The translations under genes and the position numbers were made by a program. DNA of 64,000 nt from Kaistia hirudinis (lineage in GTDB: Bacteria > Pseudomonadota > Alphaproteobacteria > Rhizobiales > Kaistiaceae), in NCBI RefSeq assembly GCF_014196455.1, contig NZ_JACIDS010000003.1, positions 62,001 to 126,000 on the forward strand. The letters run 5' to 3'. Positions 56,643-64,000 of this stretch are shown here, piece after piece. Below the pieces are notes generated by a model. It was not told where the DNA came from. It did not search any database and was given only the letters and a program-made list of their open reading frames with translations. The stretch's first letter is position 1, and every line of letters starts with the position of its first letter.

Positions 56643-57014
56643 ATGACGATGTATCGCGCTTATTTCATCTCCGGACCGCAGCGCCGGCCCGGCCTCATGG
56701 ACAAGCTGCGGCTTGCGGCAGCCGGCGTGGTCGGCCTCGTCATCGTCGGCGTGGCGCTCGTCCTGTCGTTGAGCCTGCTGCTGATCCTGGTTCCGATCGC
56801 GGTCGTCGCCTATCTCTTCCGCCGCCGCATCATCGCCGCGCTGTTCCGCCGCGCCGGCATGGTCGATCCGGCCGCCGCCGCTGCGGCTGCCGCAGCCGCC
56901 TCGGAGGCGTCCGAGCGGCCGGCTAACCCCCATCGCGCTGACGCCAGCGGCGTCACGATCGAGACCGACTATGTCGTCGTCGAGCGCGATCGGCCGGACG
57001 ACGGCCGGCGCTGA
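56643..57014 (+). CDS. Hypothetical small membrane protein
   Basis: The 123-residue protein has a long hydrophobic stretch (LAAAGVVGLVIVGVALVLS and LSLLLILVPIAVVAYLF, residues about 23-57) that makes one long or two membrane helices, then a basic RRRIIAALFRRAG, an Ala-rich run (about residues 79-90) and an acidic/aromatic tail ending VVVERDRPDDGRR. The frame is open upstream, but ATG 56643 has AAGGA eleven bases before it. I do not recognise a family. Next, 55 bp on, is another small membrane protein on the same strand. Confidence 0.6.
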   Translation: MTMYRAYFISGPQRRPGLMDKLRLAAAGVVGLVIVGVALVLSLSLLLILVPIAVVAYLFRRRIIAALFRRAGMVDPAAAAAAAAAASEASERPANPHRADASGVTIETDYVVVERDRPDDGRR

Positions 57015-57069
57015 GGGAGCCATCGGCGCAGCCGGGCGTTGTCTCCTCGACAGGTCAGAGGAGCATGCC

Positions 57070-57234
57070 ATGGCGGAACGGATCGACAGCAGGACGGGCG
57101 AGCGGGTCGAGGCCCTCAGCACCACCGAGGCGCGGCAGGCCGTTGCGCCGCATCGCCTGCGCTATGTCCTGGGTTTCGGCATTCTCGGCGTCGTGGTCGC
57201 CTTCGCGATCATCTATGCCGTTTTCGTCGGCTGA
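57070..57234 (+). CDS. Hypothetical 54-residue single-pass membrane protein
   Basis: Residues 1-30 are soluble and contain MAERIDSRTGERVEALSTTE; residues 31-54 form one helix, YVLGFGILGVVVAFAIIYAV, ending at the C-terminus. A strong GAGGAG site eight bases upstream of the ATG makes translation credible. It fits a tail-anchored microprotein. Its gene lies just after the membrane protein above and only 9 bp before the end of the convergent DMT transporter gene. Confidence 0.6.
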   Translation: MAERIDSRTGERVEALSTTEARQAVAPHRLRYVLGFGILGVVVAFAIIYAVFVG

Positions 57235-57243
57235 TCGGATTGC

Positions 57244-58200
57244 TCAGGGCTGCGCATTCATCGTCGAGCCGACCTCTTCGGCGAGGGTCTCGCCGCTCCC
57301 GGCCTGACGATGCTCGCGGATCAGGACATAAATGCCGGAGATCATGACGATCGCCGCGCCGATCAGCACCTGCGCGTCCGGCTTGTCGCCGAAGAAGATC
57401 AGGCCAAACACGATCGCCCAGAGCAGCATGGTGTATTGATAGGGAACGACCACGGAGGCGGGGGCGAGCTTCAGCGAGCGATTCACGGCAAGGCTCGCGA
57501 GCATGGCGACCACGCCGAGCAGCGACAGCAGCCCGAAATCGGCGAGCGTCGGCGTCAGCCAGCCGAAGGGCACCAGCGCCGCGCCGACGAGACAGGCGGC
57601 GAGCGTCGTATAGGTGACGAGCGTGGTGTCGCGTGTGCCGCGCAGCTGCCGCGTGATGATCATCACCAGCGAAAACAGGAAGCTGCCGGTCATGGCGATC
57701 AACGCCGGCCAGGAGAAGCTCGCCGTCGACGGCTTGAGCACGATGACGACGCCGACGAAGCCGACGAAGATCGCGATCCAGCGCCGTGCGTCGATTCGCT
57801 CCTTGAGCAGGCTCGCCGAGAGGGCGGCGACGAAGATCGGCGCCGCGAGATAGAAGGTCATGACATCGGCAAGCGGCAGATGGCGCACCGAGGCGTAGAA
57901 GAACGCCACCTCGGTGGTCGCGAAGACGATGCGCAGCAATTGGAGGCCGGGCCGCGGCGGATGGACCAGTTCGCGAAAGCCGCGGTCGCGCCAGATCATC
58001 GGCAGCAGCAGCACCAGCGCCGCGAGCGACCGGAACAGCAGCACGGCGCCGACGGAATAGGTGTCGACCAGCCACTTGCCGAGCGCATCATTGGCCGAGA
58101 ACAGGAAGATGCCGAGCAGCATCAGCCCGATGCCGGCCATGCGGCCGGACAGGCGCTTGCGCCCCGAAAAGGGTCGATAGGGATGAGGAACGGTCGACAT
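57244..58200 (-). CDS. EamA/DMT superfamily transporter
   Basis: The 318-residue protein has about ten membrane helices in two EamA repeats (GLMLLGIFLFSANDALGKWLV and FYLAAPIFVAALSASLLKERI; later VVMIISGIYVLI-like end IGAAIVMISGIYVLI). DMT proteins export metabolites or drugs; the substrate cannot be told. The ATG at 58200 (MSTVPHPYRPF) is chosen; M48 (MAGIGLMLLGIF) is another possibility and 58281 adds a part without membrane features. A clear dyad lies 54 bp upstream. Confidence 0.85.
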   Translation of the reverse strand: MSTVPHPYRPFSGRKRLSGRMAGIGLMLLGIFLFSANDALGKWLVDTYSVGAVLLFRSLAALVLLLPMIWRDRGFRELVHPPRPGLQLLRIVFATTEVAFFYASVRHLPLADVMTFYLAAPIFVAALSASLLKERIDARRWIAIFVGFVGVVIVLKPSTASFSWPALIAMTGSFLFSLVMIITRQLRGTRDTTLVTYTTLAACLVGAALVPFGWLTPTLADFGLLSLLGVVAMLASLAVNRSLKLAPASVVVPYQYTMLLWAIVFGLIFFGDKPDAQVLIGAAIVMISGIYVLIREHRQAGSGETLAEEVGSTMNAQP

Positions 58201-58253
58201 GACACGGGTACTGTCGCGGAACGCGCAGTCTGCACAGATTTGAGGCCTGTACA

Positions 58254-58271
58254 ATTGTCCCGTCGGACAAT
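58254..58271. promoter_or_regulatory. Operator-like dyad upstream of the DMT transporter
   Basis: ATTGTCC (58254-58260) and GGACAAT (58265-58271) are perfect 7-bp inverted arms around CGTC. It lies 54-71 bp upstream of the transporter start, in a good promoter position. No regulator gene is adjacent. The rest of the 58272-58530 gap contains the rhlE promoter region, with nothing else recognised. Confidence 0.5.
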
Positions 58272-58337
58272 ATTTGGGCATGAGCGGCGATCTGGACCCG
58301 CGCGCCGATCACGCTTGTTTCATGGCCGAGTTTTCAT

Positions 58338-58366
58338 TTGATTTCTCTCACGGGAAGCGGCATATA
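58338..58366 (+). promoter_or_regulatory. Candidate rhlE promoter
   Basis: TTGATT (58338-58343) and CATATA (58361-58366) are spaced by 17 bases. A palindrome GATCATCGTGATC follows at 58378-58390. The leader to the TTG start would be about 155 bases, long enough for cold-dependent control. Confidence 0.35.
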
Positions 58367-58530
58367 GTGCACTGACGATCATCGTGATCGCGCTGCACCG
58401 CGGAGAATGGCCGCGGTTTGACCCCGCCAGGATTAGGTGGGACACGAAACGTCCTCTGACTCCTTCGCGCGTGGGTCACGACTTTTGAAAACGAGCTGCC
58501 GACAGGCGCTTGTGGAACTAGGCTCTCTGC

Positions 58531-59799
<1,269 letters not shown>

Positions 59800-59852
59800 C
59801 GACGAGATCGTCGTTAGCAAAGTTCTCTACCGCCAGACTGAAGGAGATTTCC

Positions 59853-60059
59853 ATGGCGACGGGTACGGTTAAGTGGTTCAATGCGACCAAGGGCTACGGT
59901 TTCATCCAGCCCGATCAGGGCGGACAGGACGTGTTCGTTCACATCAGCGCCGTTGAGCGCGCTGGTCTTTCGACGCTGCGTGACGGCGCCAAGATCTCCT
60001 ACGAGCTCGAGACGGATCGCCGCGGCAAGACCTCCGCGACGAACCTGAAGGTCTCCTGA
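59853..60059 (+). CDS. cspA: Cold-shock protein CspA family
   Basis: The 68-residue protein is a single cold-shock domain with RNP1 KGYGFI and RNP2 VFVHIS. It melts RNA secondary structure and acts as an RNA chaperone. AAGGAG lies seven bases upstream of ATG. It is 53 bp after rhlE and 8 bp before the infA paralog, so the three are likely cotranscribed. Confidence 0.96.
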   Translation: MATGTVKWFNATKGYGFIQPDQGGQDVFVHISAVERAGLSTLRDGAKISYELETDRRGKTSATNLKVS

Positions 60060-60067
60060 GGAATCCC

Positions 60068-60349
60068 ATGGCGAAGGAAGAAGCGCTCGAATTCGAGGGA
60101 ACCGTCGTCGAGGTGCTGCCCGACGCGAAGTTTCGTGTGGAACTCGAGAACGGGCATGTGGTCGTCGCCTACACGGCGGGCCGGATGAAGAAGAACCGAA
60201 TCAAGACTCTGGCGGGTGACCGCGTCACGGTCGAGATGACGCCATACGATCTCGATCGTGCTCGGCTGGTCTTCCGGCACAAGGGCGACAGCTCCGCGCC
60301 GCCCTCGGCCAGGCCTCCGTTCCGCGGCGGTCAGGCGCGGCGTCGCTGA
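60068..60349 (+). CDS. infA: Translation initiation factor IF-1 (paralog with C-terminal extension)
   Basis: The first 70 residues are an OB-fold IF-1 ([44 protein letters not shown]), but the end has an extra Ser/Pro/Arg-rich tail of about 20 residues ([21 protein letters not shown], split). The main infA of alphaproteobacteria usually stands elsewhere and is about 72 residues. The place beside cspA and rhlE suggests a second, cold-linked copy. AGGAAT precedes the ATG. Whether it can replace IF-1 is unknown. Confidence 0.85.
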   Translation: MAKEEALEFEGTVVEVLPDAKFRVELENGHVVVAYTAGRMKKNRIKTLAGDRVTVEMTPYDLDRARLVFRHKGDSSAPPSARPPFRGGQARRR

Positions 60350-60371
60350 TTCCCTCGCCAACACCGATATG

Positions 60372-60400
60372 CGAACCGGCGCCCCGTGCCGGTTCGTTTC
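60372..60400 (+). terminator. Terminator after the infA paralog
   Basis: CGAACCGGC (60372-60380) pairs with GCCGGTTCG (60388-60396) over a seven-base loop, followed by TTTCC. It lies 23 bp past the infA stop and ends the rhlE-cspA-infA unit. Confidence 0.65.
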
Positions 60401-60505
60401 CAAATCCTTCCCTCTTGCATCGATTCCCGTCTGGCGTTAATCTTTGGGCTGTCCGGGGGATTCGCAAGCGTCCCTGACGGGCGTCACTTAGAAATGTACT
60501 CACAG

Positions 60506-60534
60506 TTGTCGTACGCCTAGTTGTGCTGAACATT
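60506..60534 (+). promoter_or_regulatory. Candidate promoter of the small RNA
   Basis: TTGTCG (60506-60511) and AACATT (60529-60534) are spaced by 17 bases. The predicted start near 60540 coincides with the first base of the 5' hairpin of the RNA below, which strengthens the call although the -10 is weak. Confidence 0.4.
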
Positions 60535-60539
60535 TGTGG

Positions 60540-60623
60540 GCCGGAACAGATTTTAGTTCTGGCATCAGGTTATTCGCTTTAAGTTTAGATACACCGCCGG
60601 CCTTCGCCGGCGGTTTCTTTTTG
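60540..60623 (+). ncRNA. Candidate small regulatory RNA
   Basis: No reading frame fits here. From about 60540 the DNA gives a 5' hairpin (GCCGGAAC 60540-60547 with GTTCTGGC 60556-60563, loop AGATTTTA), an AU-rich single-stranded middle of about 30 bases (60564-60592), and a strong intrinsic terminator (60593-60601 with 60606-60614, then TTTCTTTTTG). That order is the shape of Hfq-dependent sRNAs. It has its own promoter candidate and is separated from infA by another terminator. I cannot match it to a named family from memory. Confidence 0.55.
60593..60623 (+). terminator. Strong intrinsic terminator at the end of the small RNA
   Basis: ACCGCCGGC, loop CTTC, GCCGGCGGT, then TTTCTTTTT: a 9-bp GC stem with a tetraloop and a nine-base U-rich run. 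It is one of the best terminators in the window, yet no protein gene ends near it. Confidence 0.85.
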
Positions 60624-60698
60624 TGCGGTCGGTTTTTTCAGCCGCCGCCGGGCGCGCGTCCCTCTTGGCCGCCTCGACGGTTCCTCCGGAGACCCCAC

Positions 60699-61163
60699 AT
60701 GCTCAAGGCGATCAGGAACTTTCTTGCCGATTTCTCGGGCAACGCCACGAAGCAGCCGTTTCGCGAGGATGATCATCGTCTCGCCGCCGCGGCGCTGCTC
60801 TATCACGTGGTCGCCATCGACGGCACGGTGGACGAACGCGAGAGGGAGCGGATGCACGACCTGCTCGCCTCGCTCTATGGGCTCGACGACGAGGCGACCC
60901 ATGAGCTCGTCCGCGACGCGGAAATCGCCGACAACGAGGCGGTCGATCTCTATCGCTTCACCAGCCTGCTGAAAGAGCGCCTCGACGAGGCGGAGCGCGA
61001 GCAGATCGTCGCGATGATGTGGGATCTCGTCTATCGCGACGGCGAACTGCACGAATTCGAGGACAATGTCATCTGGCGCGTCGCCGATCTGCTGGGCCTT
61101 TCGAGCCGCGATCGCATCCGCCTGAAACGCGCCGCCCGCAACGAGATCACGAACGGCACCTAG
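60699..61163 (+). CDS. TerB-like tellurite-resistance family protein
   Basis: The 154-residue protein is alpha-helical and acidic, with the TerB/DjlA-like repeat pattern: DDHRLAAAALLYHVVAIDGTVDERERERMHDLL and, later, MMWDLVYRDGELHEFEDNVIWRVADLLGLS (each shown in pieces here: LLYHVVAIDGTVDE and LVYRDGELHEFEDN), which contain the acidic, metal-binding-like loops. Function is unknown; tellurite resistance is a family name only. ATG 60699 is chosen over an upstream GTG at 60534, which would run through the RNA and its terminator. Confidence 0.82.
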   Translation: MLKAIRNFLADFSGNATKQPFREDDHRLAAAALLYHVVAIDGTVDERERERMHDLLASLYGLDDEATHELVRDAEIADNEAVDLYRFTSLLKERLDEAEREQIVAMMWDLVYRDGELHEFEDNVIWRVADLLGLSSRDRIRLKRAARNEITNGT

Positions 61164-61245
61164 GCCGCGGGTCCGCGGGCGCCCGCTTTCGGCCCGAATC
61201 TTGCGTTAGCGATTCGGTTCAGTTTTCTCACCCGCGCACCATCCC

Positions 61246-61974
61246 ATGAAGCCGCCCGTCCTGATCGTCCTTCACCAGGAGCACTCGACCCCCGGTCGCG
61301 TGGGTCAGCGGCTCGCGGCGCGGGGCCATCCGCTTGATATTCGCCGCCCGCGCTTCGGCGATCCGCTGCCCGCGACGCTCGCCCATCATGCCGGCGCCGT
61401 CGTGTTCGGCGGACCGATGAGCGCCAATGATGGCGACGATTATGTGCGCAGCGAGATCGACTGGCTGTCCGTGCCGCTTGCCGAGCAGGCGCCGCTGCTC
61501 GGGATCTGCCTCGGCGCGCAGATGCTCGCCCGCCATCTCGGCGCCCCGGTCGCCCGGCGCGACGACGGCCTGGTCGAGATCGGCTATTACCCGCTCCGTC
61601 CGACGGAGGCGGGGAGCCGCCTCTGCACCTGGCCGCAGATGGTCTATCAATGGCACAGCGAGGGCTTCGACCTTCCGGCCGGCGCGGAACATCTCGCCAC
61701 CGGCGATCTCTTCGCCAACCAGGCCTTTCGCTACGGCCCTTCGGCCTTCGCCTTCCAGTTCCACATCGAGCTGACGCTCGCCATGATGCATCGCTGGACG
61801 ACGCGCGGCGCCGAGCGCTTCGGCCTGCCGGGCGCGCAGCCGCGCCATCATCATCTCGAAGGCCGCGCGCTCTATGACGTGCAGAGCCTGGCCTTCCTCG
61901 ACGCCTTCCTCGATCTGTGGCTGGCGCTGCCCCGCGCCGAGGCTGGCATGGCCGAGCGGCTCGCCGCCGAATAG
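61246..61974 (+). CDS. Class I glutamine amidotransferase-like protein
   Basis: The 242-residue protein has a complete GATase1 triad: C88 in LLGICLGAQM, and H173 and E175 in FQFHIELT. It resembles the free-standing GuaA-like glutaminase-fold proteins (as in GMP synthase N-domain) but there is no synthase partner adjacent. Members of this group include gamma-glutamyl hydrolases of polyamine or other amides. Substrate unknown. It precedes a large, operator-rich gap. Confidence 0.87.
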   Translation: MKPPVLIVLHQEHSTPGRVGQRLAARGHPLDIRRPRFGDPLPATLAHHAGAVVFGGPMSANDGDDYVRSEIDWLSVPLAEQAPLLGICLGAQMLARHLGAPVARRDDGLVEIGYYPLRPTEAGSRLCTWPQMVYQWHSEGFDLPAGAEHLATGDLFANQAFRYGPSAFAFQFHIELTLAMMHRWTTRGAERFGLPGAQPRHHHLEGRALYDVQSLAFLDAFLDLWLALPRAEAGMAERLAAE

Positions 61975-62000
61975 GCCAGGTCCCGCAGGCCAGCTCTCGC

Positions 62001-62170
62001 AGTCTGCAACGCGACTTGCAGATTGCAATGCAGGGATCGTGAATCAACCGTAAAGAATAACGAGATCTGGTGTTTTGCGAGCTGCGAACACCGATATCTT
62101 GATGCCAAATGCCAGTCTGCGCCTGGCAAGCGACTTGCGAAACAGGATGCCAAGCTGGCATCTGGTTTTG
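62001..62170. promoter_or_regulatory. Operator-rich region with repeated motifs
   Basis: The 61975-62331 gap holds several dyads: GATGCCA-AGC-TGGCATC (62146-62162), TGCCAG-N7-CTGGCA (62110-62128), and GCAAG-CGA-CTTGC (62126-62138). The nonamer GCGACTTGC occurs twice (62011-62019 and 62130-62138), and TTGC/GCAA words are dense. This is a probable regulator-binding array for the operon to the right, or for the leftward side. No regulator gene is adjacent. Confidence 0.45.
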
Positions 62171-62190
62171 CGTAGCCAGCGGGAATCGGA

Positions 62191-62233
62191 CGGAGAGGGG
62201 ATCAACCGAAGACCCCCGGGCAGCCCCTCTCCG
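62191..62233 (+). promoter_or_regulatory. Hairpin in the leader of the kinase-like gene
   Basis: CGGAGAGGGG (62191-62200) and CCCCTCTCCG (62224-62233) form a perfect 10-bp stem with a 23-base loop, ending about 100 bp before the next gene. It may attenuate transcription or be a member of the palindromic repeats seen near 51.5 kb. Confidence 0.4.
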
Positions 62234-62331
62234 CACCGACCTCTCCGATCCCCCTTGCATCCCCCCAAAACACCGGATTGACTGGAGACGCGGCGGAAAT
62301 TTCCGGCTGCGAGGATCCGGATCGACCGCCC

Positions 62332-63222
62332 ATGATGCTGCCTCCCGACCCGAAGGCATTCGCTGCCGGCCTGCGCTGCTGGAGCGGTCCCGTCGACCCC
62401 GAGCCGCTGCCGGGCGGCCTCACCAACACCAATTTCGTCGTCAGCGACGACGGGCGCCGCTATGTCGTGCGCGTCGGCGGCGACATTCCCGAGCATGGCA
62501 TCGTGCGCGCGATCGAGCTCGCCGCCAGCCAGGCCGCGGCGGCGGCCGGCATTTCGCCGATCGTCTACCACCATGAGCCCGGCGCGCTGGTCATGGACTT
62601 CGTCGAGGGCACGACGCTGACGCCGGAGGCGGTGCGCGATCCGCGCAACCTCGATCGCCTCGTGCGCCTCGTCCGCCACGCCCATCGCGACATTCCCCGC
62701 TTCTTCCGCGGTCCGGCGCCGATGTTCTGGCCGTTCCAGGTCATCCGCGACTACACCCACACGCTGGAAGACGGCGAGAGCCATTACCTGCCGATGCTGG
62801 TGCGCCTGCTCGACGCCGCCGACCGGCTGGAGACGGCGGTCGGGCCGATCCAGCTCGTCTTCGGCCACAATGATCTCCTCGCCGCCAATTTCATCGACGA
62901 CGGCACGCGGCTCTGGCTGGTCGACTGGGACTATGCGGGCTTCAATTCCCCGCTCTTCGATCTCGGCGGCCTTGCCTCGAACAATTCCTTCTCGGCGGCC
63001 GAGGGCGAGCATCTGCTGGAGCTCTATTTCGAGCGGCCCGTCGACGATCAGCTCCGCCGCAAGGCGGCCGCCATGACCGCGGCCTCGCTGCTCCGCGAGA
63101 GCATGTGGAGCATGGTCTCCGAGATCCATTCGCCGCTCGCCTTCGACTATGCGGCCTATACGCAGGAAAATCTCCGTCGGTTCGAGGCGGCGCTCGCCAC
63201 CTTCGACGCGCTGGATCGCTGA
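62332..63222 (+). CDS. Phosphotransferase/choline kinase-like protein
   Basis: The 296-residue protein has an aminoglycoside/choline kinase fold. The Brenner-type motif is VFGHNDLLAANFIDD, followed by LVDWDYAGFNSPLFDL, which hold the catalytic Asp and metal-binding Asp. The N-terminus has LTNTNFVVSDDGRRYVVRVGG, the ATP-binding strands. Its start is uncertain: ATG 62332 or 62335 has no good ribosome site and a TTG at 62278 is possible. It is 13 bp upstream of an amine-oxidising flavoprotein, suggesting a role in choline or methylated-amine use. Confidence 0.85.
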   Translation: MMLPPDPKAFAAGLRCWSGPVDPEPLPGGLTNTNFVVSDDGRRYVVRVGGDIPEHGIVRAIELAASQAAAAAGISPIVYHHEPGALVMDFVEGTTLTPEAVRDPRNLDRLVRLVRHAHRDIPRFFRGPAPMFWPFQVIRDYTHTLEDGESHYLPMLVRLLDAADRLETAVGPIQLVFGHNDLLAANFIDDGTRLWLVDWDYAGFNSPLFDLGGLASNNSFSAAEGEHLLELYFERPVDDQLRRKAAAMTAASLLRESMWSMVSEIHSPLAFDYAAYTQENLRRFEAALATFDALDR

Positions 63223-63235
63223 GGCATCCCCCAAA

Positions 63236-64000
63236 ATGACCGAACTTCCGCAGGAAGCCCGCATCGTCGTCATCGGCGGCGGCATTGTCGGCTGCTCGCT
63301 CGCCTATCATCTCGCGGCGATGGGCGAGAGCGAGGTGCTGCTGCTCGAGCGCGGCCAGCTCACCTCCGGCTCGACCTGGCATGCGGCCGGCCTCGTCGGG
63401 CAATTGCGCACCTCCGCCAACATCACGCAGCTGCTCGGCTATTCCGTCGCGCTCTATGATCGCCTCGAAGCCGAGACGGGGCAGGCGACGGGCTGGAAGC
63501 GCAATGGTGGCCTCCGCCTCGCCTGCAATGGCGAGCGCTGGACCGAGGTGAAGCGCCAGGCGACCACGGCGCGCTCCTTCGGGCTGGACATGGAGCTGCT
63601 CTCGCCGAAGGAAGCGCAGGATCTGTGGCCGATCATGCAGGTCGACGACGTCGTCGGCGCGGCCTTCCTGCCGACCGACGGCCAGGCCAATCCCTCCGAT
63701 ATCGCCGCCGCGCTCGCCAAGGGCGCGCGGATGAAGGGCGTCACGATCCGCGAGGGCGTGCGCGTCACCGGCATCCGCGTCGAGGATGGCCGCGTCACGG
63801 CCGTCGAGACCGACCAGGGCACCGTCGCCTGCGGCAAGCTCGCCATCTGCGCCGGCCAATGGTCGCGCGAGATCGGCCGCATGGCCGGCGTCAACATCCC
63901 CCTCGTCTCGGTCCAGCACCAGTATCTCATCACCGAGAAGGTGCCGGGCGTCACGCCGGACCTGCCGACTCTGCGCGATCCCGATCGGCTCACCTATTGG
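63236..64000 (+). CDS. FAD-dependent oxidoreductase, dimethylglycine/sarcosine dehydrogenase-like (3' end cut)
   Basis: The first 255 codons of a flavoprotein fit the DAO/dimethylglycine dehydrogenase family that demethylates N-methyl glycine derivatives. The FAD-binding GxGxxG is at residues 14-19 (VVIGGGIVGCSLAYHLA), and SGSTWHAAGLVGQLR contains H49, the residue that bonds covalently to FAD in dimethylglycine dehydrogenase. A C-terminal GcvT-like half is expected beyond the window. It follows the kinase-like gene by 13 bp, so the two make one operon. Confidence 0.85.
   Translation, partial: MTELPQEARIVVIGGGIVGCSLAYHLAAMGESEVLLLERGQLTSGSTWHAAGLVGQLRTSANITQLLGYSVALYDRLEAETGQATGWKRNGGLRLACNGERWTEVKRQATTARSFGLDMELLSPKEAQDLWPIMQVDDVVGAAFLPTDGQANPSDIAAALAKGARMKGVTIREGVRVTGIRVEDGRVTAVETDQGTVACGKLAICAGQWSREIGRMAGVNIPLVSVQHQYLITEKVPGVTPDLPTLRDPDRLTYW

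Noticed and set aside
58280-58375. Rightward 31-codon frame in the DMT-rhlE gap
   Set aside because: It has no ribosome site, no recognisable features, and overlaps the likely rhlE promoter.
60534-60698. N-terminal extension of the TerB-like protein from a GTG at 60534
   Set aside because: It would translate through a strong intrinsic terminator and RNA hairpin; the ATG at 60699 begins the helical domain.

Overview
The window is GC-rich chromosomal DNA from an alphaproteobacterium. Gene order and protein motifs point to the order Hyphomicrobiales (Rhizobiales); I cannot name a genus. The evidence is the long chain maeB/mutS-glnD-murJ-trpS ... nfu-tsaB-rimI-fur-plsC-miaB-phoH-ybeY-corC-lnt-xre-metK-trmB-rimP-nusA-ylxR-infB-rbfA-truB-rpsO-pnp, a PmtA-type phospholipid methyltransferase, an FzlA-like division protein next to uppP and queG, and many TTG/GTG starts. 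I see no phage, transposase, plasmid gene, rRNA, tRNA or CRISPR array. Almost everything is core chromosome.

Layout. 1-10 kb: the RNase PH gene (cut by the left edge) diverges from hrcA, then an NDUFA9-like reductase, uppP, an FzlA-like GST-fold protein, queG, and a leftward block gpmA, dapB, pyrF, a flavin reductase and pmtA. 9-12.6 kb: dnaK-dnaJ, leftward, with a candidate heat-shock promoter and a hairpin between the two genes. 12.7-18 kb: AlkB-like dioxygenase, nicotinamidase, VOC protein, a GT17 glycosyltransferase and NADP malic enzyme. 18-26.9 kb: mutS, glnD, murJ, trpS and a universal stress protein, all rightward. 26.9-28.6 kb: a secreted PhoX-type phosphatase with a possible Pho box. 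28.7-37.6 kb: nfu, tsaB-rimI, a Fur/Mur regulator, an acyltransferase, then the miaB-phoH-ybeY-corC-lnt cluster. 37.7-50.7 kb: a small Xre regulator, metK, trmB, and the transcription/translation run rimP to pnp.

50.7-51.6 kb is a gene-free block of about 0.9 kb packed with palindromic repeats, including two near-identical 138-bp elements with 34-bp terminal inverted repeats. 51.6-64 kb is more accessory: a LysR regulator divergent from a cidA/cidB (lrgAB) pair, DUF2244 protein, nth, a RidA-family protein, a lone cobF, two small membrane proteins, a DMT exporter, a cold-shock-type trio rhlE-cspA-infA paralog, a candidate small RNA with its own promoter and strong terminator, a TerB-like protein, a glutamine amidotransferase, and finally a kinase-like phosphotransferase with a dimethylglycine/sarcosine dehydrogenase-like flavoprotein cut by the right edge.

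Functionally the window joins RNA and translation biology (miaB, ybeY, trmB, rimP, nusA, infB, rbfA, truB, rpsO, pnp, queG, tsaB, rimI, rph) with envelope building (uppP, murJ, lnt, plsC, pmtA) and stress responses (hrcA, dnaK, dnaJ, rhlE, cspA). I found no clearly novel multi-gene system. The most interesting uncharacterised items are the candidate sRNA near 60.55 kb, the palindromic repeat block, and several operator-like dyads in intergenic DNA.
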